From contig DOYO01000143.1 of assembly GCA_003518475.1 (NCBI GenBank), positions 3,283 through 9,512 of the forward strand: a stretch of 6,230 nucleotides of DNA, written 5' to 3'. Below the pieces are notes generated by a model. The model was not told the DNA's origin, did not search any database, and saw only the letters and a list, made by a program, of their open reading frames with translations. This document shows, piece by piece, positions 1 to 4,869 of the stretch. Every line of letters starts with the position of its first letter. The stretch's first letter is position 1. The DNA is from Acholeplasmataceae bacterium. Lineage in GTDB: Bacteria; Bacillota_I; Bacilli_A; Acholeplasmatales; Acholeplasmataceae. The translations under genes were made by a program, and so were the position numbers.

Positions 1-360
1 GTAATAGCCTGCTTCAGGTATGGAAAACGACCATGTCACTGACCCAGACTCCTGGGTCAGCAACACATCGTCCTTACCTTCATAAAGATCTAATATGGTT
101 TGGTCGCCTGTTATAGAATCATAACTGGCAGCATGGATTAAAATGTTTTGACTTTGAGGATAATTTTCTCCATGAAGATCTAGATACGTGTAATAATCTG
201 CAGTATCAAAATACTCCAGATTAGAGATGTCAATGACCTCTCCCGGTTCGCTATTGAAATCTAGATAATCATTTTTATATTTGACAACAATACTGTCGAT
301 GATTGCAAAAACGACGATCGCCAGTAGAATTGATATCGATATAATCGCAAATTTCTTCAA
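1..360 (-). CDS. N-terminal part of a membrane-anchored extracellular solute-binding-type protein (3' end off window)
   Basis: The visible 120 codons run to the window edge without a stop. Translation begins LKKFAIISISILLAIVV, a lysine-led hydrophobic segment of about 20 residues without a lipobox, so it is an N-terminal membrane anchor or uncleaved signal. About residues 35-120 follow as a soluble segment with motifs such as DYYTYLDL, ILIHAASYD, LLTQESGSVTWSF and IPEAGYY. From memory this order (YxxYL, then IxIxAxxY, then LLTxExGSVxWxxxxPEAGxY) resembles the N-terminal beta domain of the roughly 900-residue solute-binding proteins in Paenibacillus-type sugar ABC operons. The TTG start (358-360) is chosen because a purine-rich Shine-Dalgarno precedes it by 8 bases, an in-frame TGA lies just upstream, and the hydrophobic segment starts there. 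It sits 59 bases behind the solute-binding lipoprotein gene, probably in one operon. The family call is by resemblance only. Confidence 0.72.
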   Translation of the reverse strand, partial: MKKFAIISISILLAIVVFAIIDSIVVKYKNDYLDFNSEPGEVIDISNLEYFDTADYYTYLDLHGENYPQSQNILIHAASYDSITGDQTILDLYEGKDDVLLTQESGSVTWSFSIPEAGYY

Positions 361-368
361 AGAAAACA

Positions 369-377
369 CTCCCCTTT
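369..377 (-). promoter_or_regulatory. Ribosome binding site deciding a TTG start
   Basis: Read on the minus strand this is AAAGGGGAG, a good Shine-Dalgarno, ending 8 bases before TTG at 358-360. It supports the TTG as the true start. The first in-frame ATG lies only much further in, after the hydrophobic segment and part of the soluble domain. Confidence 0.7.
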
Positions 378-386
378 ATTCAATCT

Positions 387-406
387 CCCATTCTTGTTCG
401 AATGGG
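387..406 (-). promoter_or_regulatory. Intercistronic hairpin between the two solute-binding genes
   Basis: On the minus strand CCCATTC (406-400) pairs perfectly with GAATGGG (393-387) around a 6-base loop. It starts 14 bases after the lipoprotein gene's stop and ends about 10 bases before the next Shine-Dalgarno. No U-tract follows, so it is unlikely to be an ordinary intrinsic terminator. Hairpins at this place in sugar ABC operons (for example malE-malF) protect the upstream message and raise the yield of binding protein; a similar role here is inferred. UUCCCC at 409-404 could instead pair with the GGGGAG of the Shine-Dalgarno, a competing structure. Confidence 0.5.
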
Positions 407-419
407 GAATTGTCAATCA

Positions 420-2042
420 TCATCCGTTCAAATAAGCTTCCAATGCAGCATCATAAATTGGTTTAATCTGATCCATGACTGTTCTCGAAGTTCCTTCTCT
501 AATTCCAAGGTTGCAATTTCTTCTCCAGCCATTTTCACCATATGCGCCAATACCGACTGCGTTGATCAAATCTAGATAAACCTTGTCATAAATTGCTAAA
601 TAAGCTTCTACATATTCTTCCTGGTCAAACTTAGTCATCAATGACAATTCAAAACTATCTGCCATTTCTGCTTCTGTCTGCCAAATCTGAAGTTCGTTCC
701 AAACTTGGAATACAAGCGCTTCTCTTTCAGGAGTCATTCCGCTTGCGACATGATAAACAGCAACGCCAGATACTGGAGATATATAATCCCCAACAAAGGA
801 ATCGGCTCTTGGATAAGGAACAAATCCAAGTTCAAATGCCAATCCGCCCCATCTGTTGTCTGCATTCACAAACCACAGATTACCTGGATGCATTGCAACT
901 TTTCCTGCCTGCCATAATGGACTTCCGGCATCATACTGTGGAGTTGGTTCAAATAAACCCTTCGTATAAAGCGCGTTTAAGAATGCATAAGTTTCAAGTG
1001 CTGGATTTTGAGCAAATGCTACACGTTGAGTCGTCGCATTGATCAAAGCTCCGCCATTTAATGGAATCATCGATTCCGCATAAGATGAGAACATTCCGCC
1101 AAGCGCGAACATATCATCGGCTTGTGCGGTTAATGCTGTTTGCACCTGTGTAGCCCATTGGTCAAATCTAGTCCAAGTCCATAATCCATCTAAGAATAAA
1201 TCAGTAGGATTATCAACACCTAGGCTAGTAACAAGATCAGCATTATAATAAAGTCCGACATCCACTGTTAACTTGTCTGCGCCGAAGCCATAGGTTTGTT
1301 CTTGGAATGAACCGATCTCAAGAAAACTATCATGTATATTTTGTCCTGTCGTCGCTAAATATTGATCAATAGGAACAATAGCATCACCTTTTGCAAGGCT
1401 TTGAATCCAGTCGCTGACCGACCAGTAAATATCTGCTAAATGATCGCCTGCAACTGAAGATTGAATAATCGCTGTCACGCGGTCTGGTCCCCAAGGTGCG
1501 TTTGCTGGATAAGCGCGATATTCGATATCCACATTCAAACGTTCTTCAACTTCTGTTTGCAACTGCTGTCTTTCCAATTGTTCAGTTCCGCTGAAATCAG
1601 CATGGAATGGATCGACTTCATAAGGTGCTCCGTGCATGATGACAATCGTTTCTGCTGGAATCGGAACACAAATTCCATTGACCTTTTCCTGATTGATTGG
1701 ACATCCTTCTGCAGTCAGTACGGTCACAACACGTGTTGCAGTCACTTCATTGCCATCGCTTCCTGTAACCTTGTATGTGATTGTGTAAGTACCAGCTGTG
1801 TTAATGTTGTATGCGCCAGTTACAGTGATACCAGCAGTGATATCGCCAGTTACAGTATCTGTAGCGGTAATACCTGTCAAAGGATCAAATGGATCCCCAA
1901 CAGTAATCGTAATTGGAGCAACTCCAACAAAGGATGCAGTATCATCGGTTTCTACTGGTGTTGGGATGACTTCATCGCCACCACACGCTGCCAATCCGAA
2001 GAATAACGCAAGCATTAAAACAAATCCTAGGATTTTCTTCAT
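420..2042 (-). CDS. Ig-domain-fused ABC transporter solute-binding lipoprotein (family 1, sugar type)
   Basis: 540 residues from an ATG preceded at 6 bases by GAAGGG. The N-terminus is a lipoprotein signal: MKK, a hydrophobic core, then the lipobox LAAC with Cys20 as the predicted lipidated residue. Residues about 33-109 form a DUF5011-type Ig-like domain (VGDPFDPLTGITATD ... AGTYTITYKV ... VTVL). A short linker carries Cys114 and Cys125 (CPINQEKVNGIC), probably a disulfide loop. Residues about 131-540 are a family-1 solute-binding fold. Visible marks are VEERLNVDIEY, the membrane-facing lobe motif GLYYNADLVTSLGV followed by LWTWTRFDQW, then GKVAMHPGNLWF and the C-terminal NLGIREGTSRTVMDQIKPIY. 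It should capture a sugar or oligosaccharide at the outer membrane face and deliver it to an ABC permease; the ligand cannot be named. The gene ends with two adjacent TGA codons. It has its own promoter and leads the operon. Confidence 0.9.
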   Translation of the reverse strand: MKKILGFVLMLALFFGLAACGGDEVIPTPVETDDTASFVGVAPITITVGDPFDPLTGITATDTVTGDITAGITVTGAYNINTAGTYTITYKVTGSDGNEVTATRVVTVLTAEGCPINQEKVNGICVPIPAETIVIMHGAPYEVDPFHADFSGTEQLERQQLQTEVEERLNVDIEYRAYPANAPWGPDRVTAIIQSSVAGDHLADIYWSVSDWIQSLAKGDAIVPIDQYLATTGQNIHDSFLEIGSFQEQTYGFGADKLTVDVGLYYNADLVTSLGVDNPTDLFLDGLWTWTRFDQWATQVQTALTAQADDMFALGGMFSSYAESMIPLNGGALINATTQRVAFAQNPALETYAFLNALYTKGLFEPTPQYDAGSPLWQAGKVAMHPGNLWFVNADNRWGGLAFELGFVPYPRADSFVGDYISPVSGVAVYHVASGMTPEREALVFQVWNELQIWQTEAEMADSFELSLMTKFDQEEYVEAYLAIYDKVYLDLINAVGIGAYGENGWRRNCNLGIREGTSRTVMDQIKPIYDAALEAYLNG

Positions 2043-2098
2043 TCTTTACCCTTCTTTCTTGATTCGAATTTCTAATTCTTTTAGTCTTCTATAAGTTA

Positions 2099-2126
2099 AT
2101 TATACTATATTCAAGAGTGCTATAAA
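2099..2126 (-). promoter_or_regulatory. Probable sigma-A promoter of the solute-binding lipoprotein gene
   Basis: On the minus strand a perfect TATAAT lies at 2104-2099. A weak -35 candidate, TTTATA (4 of 6 to consensus), lies at 2126-2121 with a 16-base spacer. Transcription would begin near 2092, giving a leader of about 50 bases. The weak -35 would fit a promoter needing an activator, but that is inference. Confidence 0.55.
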
Positions 2127-2142
2127 TACCCTAAACCCGATA

Positions 2143-2158
2143 TTTTCACAATTGAAAA
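2143..2158 (-). promoter_or_regulatory. Possible operator: TTTTCA-N4-TGAAAA inverted repeat
   Basis: A 6-bp perfect inverted repeat with a 4-base centre lies about 16 bases upstream of the proposed -35 of the lipoprotein gene. The position suits an activator. AT-rich dyads of this size also arise by chance, so this is only a candidate. No regulator gene is in the window. Confidence 0.25.
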
Positions 2159-2176
2159 ATTATTTTCAGTAAAAAC

Positions 2177-2195
2177 TAACTGATATAATCAGTTA
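2177..2195 (-). terminator. AT-rich palindrome: second terminator hairpin or operator
   Basis: TAACTGAT and ATCAGTTA pair perfectly over 8 bp around a 3-base centre. In minus-strand RNA the hairpin is followed by G then five U, so it may back up the GC-rich hairpin 13 bases before it in the same RNA. It also lies about 90 bases upstream of the next gene's predicted transcription start, so an operator role is not excluded. Confidence 0.4.
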
Positions 2196-2208
2196 AACCC
2201 TGAAAGAC

Positions 2209-2236
2209 AAAGCGCCCGATATCTCACGGGCACTTT
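2209..2236 (-). terminator. Intrinsic terminator after the 817-residue surface protein gene
   Basis: In minus-strand RNA, AAAGUGCCCG pairs with CGGGCGCUUU over 10 bp (one U-G wobble) around an 8-base loop, 38 bases after the stop codon. The G-U pair exists only in the minus-strand transcript, which gives it a direction. The following tract (CUUUGUCUUUC) is U-rich but interrupted, so termination may be partial or need the next hairpin. Confidence 0.75.
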
Positions 2237-2274
2237 TCTTATAACATGGATGTTTGTTTAATTTTTAAAAACTT

Positions 2275-4728
2275 TTATCTTCTTCTCTTAAAGACGAACA
2301 CCAATGCTGCACCTAAAACTAAACTTAAAGTGATCATGAGTGAACTTCCGATATTGATGGAAGATCCGCAACCAGTTTCTGGAATTGCAGTGATTGAAGC
2401 ATCAATTAATGCTTGAATTTCTGCTTCAGTCAGAGCTTGAGCATCTAATAAAGCTTGAGCTTCAGCAGCAGTAATTGTTTGAGCATCGATCATCGCTTGA
2501 ATTTCTGCTTCAGTGATTGTCTGAGCATCCAATAAAGCTTGAATTTCATCAAGAGTTAACTTAGCTGGAGTTACTGTCACTTCAAATGTTTGTGAAGTGC
2601 TGTTTCCTGCAACGTCTTCAACTGTAACTTCTACAGTGTAAGTACCTGGAACAAATACCATTCCGCCATTGTTAGAAACATAGATGGATAAATCTTCATA
2701 ATCGTCAGTATAGTCAAATGCAACGACGTTTGCCAAGATTGCTTGGTTAACTGTAGTATAAGCATTTCTTTCTACCATATAGTTTTGGTTAACAACAACA
2801 AGTAGTGGAGCAGTTGTGTCATCAACTGTTAAAATATATGAAGAATCTGTAACGATATCATAATCGAAATCTGGGTAACCAACAGTTAGAGCAATTGTAT
2901 CACCGAATGCGAGGTTAGCAGCTCTCAATACTGGAGCATGAACGCTACCATGAGCAGTCAAGATATATTCGCCTTCAGCAAGTGTCAAAGCAGCTTGCCA
3001 TGCGGTGAATGTTTCAAGAGTTCCAACGATTGTTCCTGTGGAAGTTGTATAATTCCAGTTATATCTGTCATATCTTTCTTTCATTGTGCCATCAGCAGCA
3101 ACGACAACGATAACTGAACCATAACCAGATACTGCATTTGTAAAGTTTGTAATTTCAGTGAAGACTGCCAATGAAGTGTGAACGTTGATATCGATATCAG
3201 CGTTTAAATCTGTTTGTTCATTGAAATTCACAGTGGTAATGCCCTTAAATAAAACATTAGATTGTACGCCATCAAAATGAACATGGTGTGTGAAGGATAA
3301 TTCAATTTCATAAACACCTGGAAGTGGATTGTATTGGTTGAATCCCTGTGGCAATGTAACTTCGATGTCGTCTGTCTTGTCATTTGCATAACCATCATCA
3401 GCTGTAATACCTTCCAATAGTTCAACAAACATGCCTTCATTGACATATCTGTTTGCTACGCCAGCAAATTTAGGAGGCATAACACCGATAACGATATCAG
3501 CAGTAACAACTGTTTCAGCAAGTTCTGGAGTAACTACTGTATAAGTAGCCTTGTAAGCTCCTCCGAATACGCTTGAATCCACAACAGTTACAGCACCGCT
3601 TGCAGTGTATGCATCAGTACCTTCATCATAAGTGAATGTAACAGTTTGAAGATCAGTTTCTCCTTGAGATATTGTAACTTCATAATCTAGTTTGTCAGTT
3701 GAATTGATAATCTTGCCTTCAGTATTAAACATGTTGATCCATGAAGCGGTAACAGCTGGATCTAAATCAAAGTCGCCATTGTAATCAACAACAACGTTAA
3801 TACCAGGAGTTACTAGATCATCGTCAAGTGCTGTTAAACCAGCGAATGCTGCAGGTTGTGGAGTATATACTGACTTGAATGCAGCAACAGTGGTGTCGAG
3901 CATAGCTTGTGGCATGGAATGGATATAAGCGGTAGTCTTAGCATTTAATGTGCCTCTATCGTTTGTACCGAAGCTTACAATTGTCCAACCAGCTGGAATT
4001 CCAACATAGTTAGGATTTCCACTGATGATTGTTGACCAATTTTCAGGATCTAGATCAACAGCAGTGTCAACATCAGCATTTGTCCAAGCTAAGTACTTGA
4101 GAGGTTCAATGGTGTATCCATTAGAATCTGTTGTATCAAGTGCCATTCTAATGTGAGTCAATCTTGTTGTAGCAGGTTTTGGATCTGCTGCGGTGTAAGC
4201 ATCAATTTCTGCTTGAGTTGCCAATCTCCAATCAGCATTTGCTGGAGTTGCATCGATACCATCATTGAAAATGTGATAGGTTCCGATATGGTCTTCAAAC
4301 ATTTGAAGCTGTCCATCTTCATCAAAATAAGCATACATTCTGTGAACAACGCTTGTTAAGTCTGCACGTACGTTTCCTGTGCTTAGAACGATTGATTCAT
4401 CTGTATCATTGATGATCAAGGATGCAAATGCGTTCCATGCCATGGTTGGCATTTCTAATGCGCTGATAAAACCGTCTGAGTTAGCATCGGTAAATTCAGT
4501 TGCATATCTTGCAGCACCTCTAACGACATGATAACGATGTCCATAATATTCAAAGTCCCAGTTAGAATCACCTAGCTTAGTTTGTGTACAAGCATTTGTG
4601 CCTTCTAGACATGCAATTTGATCATATGGATAAAGATCAATTAGGTCGCCTTCAGCAGCTTTCGCACTGGACATAAAGCCTAGCGCTACAGTAAAGCCTA
4701 GCAATAATAATACTACTAATTTTTTCAA
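2275..4728 (-). CDS. Secreted, C-terminally anchored surface protein with EF-hand-like loop, Ig-like domains and repeat stalk
   Basis: 817 residues. A Sec signal peptide occupies about residues 1-24 (MKKLVVLLLLG ... SSAKA, cleavage near AKA|AE). Residues 25-290 form a domain I do not recognise. It has a possible Cys40-Cys47 loop and a 12-residue stretch matching the EF-hand calcium loop (81-92, DANSDGFISALE, with D1, N3, D5, G6, I8, E12). Residues about 290-412 are beta-rich. DUF5011-type Ig-like domains follow at about 417-500 (NEGMFVELLEGITADD) and 636-720 (DDTTAP ... PGTYTVEVTVEDVAGN). Residues 723-778 are four 14-residue repeats, and 782-817 are IPETG-C-GSS, a hydrophobic helix and KRRR. 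The start is TTG behind AGGAGGA; no in-frame ATG is better placed. The gene is monocistronic by its signals (own strong promoter with cre-like site, terminator). The layout suggests an abundant surface or adhesion protein. The function is unknown. Confidence 0.88.
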   Translation of the reverse strand: MKKLVVLLLLGFTVALGFMSSAKAAEGDLIDLYPYDQIACLEGTNACTQTKLGDSNWDFEYYGHRYHVVRGAARYATEFTDANSDGFISALEMPTMAWNAFASLIINDTDESIVLSTGNVRADLTSVVHRMYAYFDEDGQLQMFEDHIGTYHIFNDGIDATPANADWRLATQAEIDAYTAADPKPATTRLTHIRMALDTTDSNGYTIEPLKYLAWTNADVDTAVDLDPENWSTIISGNPNYVGIPAGWTIVSFGTNDRGTLNAKTTAYIHSMPQAMLDTTVAAFKSVYTPQPAAFAGLTALDDDLVTPGINVVVDYNGDFDLDPAVTASWINMFNTEGKIINSTDKLDYEVTISQGETDLQTVTFTYDEGTDAYTASGAVTVVDSSVFGGAYKATYTVVTPELAETVVTADIVIGVMPPKFAGVANRYVNEGMFVELLEGITADDGYANDKTDDIEVTLPQGFNQYNPLPGVYEIELSFTHHVHFDGVQSNVLFKGITTVNFNEQTDLNADIDINVHTSLAVFTEITNFTNAVSGYGSVIVVVAADGTMKERYDRYNWNYTTSTGTIVGTLETFTAWQAALTLAEGEYILTAHGSVHAPVLRAANLAFGDTIALTVGYPDFDYDIVTDSSYILTVDDTTAPLLVVVNQNYMVERNAYTTVNQAILANVVAFDYTDDYEDLSIYVSNNGGMVFVPGTYTVEVTVEDVAGNSTSQTFEVTVTPAKLTLDEIQALLDAQTITEAEIQAMIDAQTITAAEAQALLDAQALTEAEIQALIDASITAIPETGCGSSINIGSSLMITLSLVLGAALVFVFKRRR
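2278..2385 (-). other. C-terminal sorting/anchoring signal of the surface protein
   Basis: This encodes residues 782-817. IPETG, a one-residue variant of the LPXTG sortase motif, is followed at once by Cys786 in GCGSS, a short polar spacer, a hydrophobic segment of about 17 residues (LMITLSLVLGAALVFVF), and a positively charged KRRR end. The three-part layout is that of C-terminal sorting signals. Whether a sortase cuts at IPETG, or the Cys is the processed and lipidated residue as in MYXO-CTERM tails, cannot be settled from sequence. A plain membrane anchor is the minimal reading. Confidence 0.7.
2395..2562 (-). repeat. Four tandem 42-bp units encoding 14-residue repeats
   Basis: The units encode KLTLDEIQALLDAQ, TITEAEIQAMIDAQ, TITAAEAQALLDAQ and ALTEAEIQALIDAS (residues 723-778). 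The period is exactly 42 bases with no gaps, so loss or gain of a unit keeps the reading frame. The consensus (I/L)TxAEIQAL(I/L)DAQ is strongly helical with a Thr cap at each start, likely a chain of short helices or a coiled stalk lifting the Ig-like domains off the cell surface. The DNA units have drifted at many positions, so the array is not recent. Confidence 0.9.
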
Positions 4729-4741
4729 TTCATTTCCTCCT
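4726..4741 (-). promoter_or_regulatory. Strong ribosome binding site with TTG start and overlapping out-of-frame ATG
   Basis: Minus-strand reading is AGGAGGA-AATGAA-TTG. The TTG at 4728-4726 is 6 bases after the Shine-Dalgarno and opens the 817-codon frame with an immediate signal peptide. An ATG at 4733-4731 is out of frame, only one base past the Shine-Dalgarno, and gives Met-Asn-stop (ATGAATTGA), whose stop overlaps the TTG by two bases. TTG is preferred on spacing and signal peptide. Confidence 0.8.
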
Positions 4742-4766
4742 ATTTTTTTGGTTCCATTTGTAGGTT

Positions 4767-4795
4767 ATTTTATATCCGATTGTAAGCGCTGTCAA
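4767..4795 (-). promoter_or_regulatory. Strong sigma-A-type promoter of the surface protein gene
   Basis: The minus strand shows a consensus TTGACA (4795-4790), a 17-base spacer and TAAAAT (4772-4767, 5 of 6). The start site would be near 4760, giving a leader of about 30 bases that carries an A7 run and a strong Shine-Dalgarno. Among the promoters visible here it is by far the closest to consensus, implying high expression when not repressed. Confidence 0.85.
4781..4794 (-). promoter_or_regulatory. cre-like operator (CcpA / LacI-family site) overlapping the -35 box
   Basis: TGACAGCGCTTACA on the minus strand fits the relaxed cre consensus TGWNANCGNTNWCA at every position, on both strands, and has one mismatch to TGWAARCGYTWNCA when read on the plus strand. 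It begins inside TTGACA and covers half the spacer, where a bound regulator would block RNA polymerase. Carbon catabolite repression by CcpA is the natural reading. A local LacI-family regulator recognising the same core is possible. Confidence 0.72.
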
Positions 4796-4869
4796 TTGCT
4801 TATGGAATAAACACCCTACAAATGCCCCATTTTTACACATTGTGATTTTTTTTTTCAGTTTCGGTCAAC

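Larger units (their letters stand above)
4755..4824 (-). repeat. 10-bp inverted repeat flanking the surface protein promoter
   Basis: CATTTGTAGG at 4755-4764 and its exact reverse complement CCTACAAATG at 4815-4824 stand 50 bases apart. The left arm falls at the predicted transcription start and the right arm about 20 bases upstream of the -35 box. The midpoint (4789.5) is within 2 bases of the cre-like site's centre. The arms could be paired binding sites for one regulator, or a chance repeat. Because the upstream arm is not transcribed from this promoter, an RNA hairpin would form only in read-through from the amidase gene. Confidence 0.6.

Noticed and set aside
361..422. Reading TGA as tryptophan so that the lipoprotein gene continues
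   Set aside because: Read-through gives unrelated residues and conflicts with the clear Shine-Dalgarno and TTG start of the next gene; tryptophans in all four genes can be read as TGG.
641..1042. Plus-strand open frame of 133 codons within the solute-binding domain
   Set aside because: It mirrors the real gene in another frame and has no signal, motif or promoter support.
1461..2006. Plus-strand open frame of 181 codons across the start of the lipoprotein gene
   Set aside because: It is antisense to a well-supported coding region, its product is rich in Cys, Ser and Trp with no recognisable domain, and no suitable ribosome site precedes it.
1798..2094. Plus-strand open frame of 98 codons that looks Val/Thr-rich
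   Set aside because: Its smooth composition is the complement of the Ig-like domain on the other strand, and it runs through the real gene's ribosome binding site.
2395..2562. CRISPR-like periodic repeat
   Set aside because: The 42-bp units abut with no spacers, lie in frame within a coding region and encode conserved 14-residue repeats.
3228..4349. Short minus-strand frames (3228-3446 and 4158-4349) inside the surface protein gene
   Set aside because: They are alternate-frame shadows of a continuous 817-codon gene with consistent domain content.
4846..4855. Run of ten T on the plus strand as a terminator tract
   Set aside because: No usable hairpin precedes it on the plus strand (CACATTGTG has no room for a loop), and no plus-strand gene ends there. 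On the minus strand it is an A-run, so it cannot end the amidase transcript. It could affect DNA curvature upstream of the promoter, but nothing shows this.
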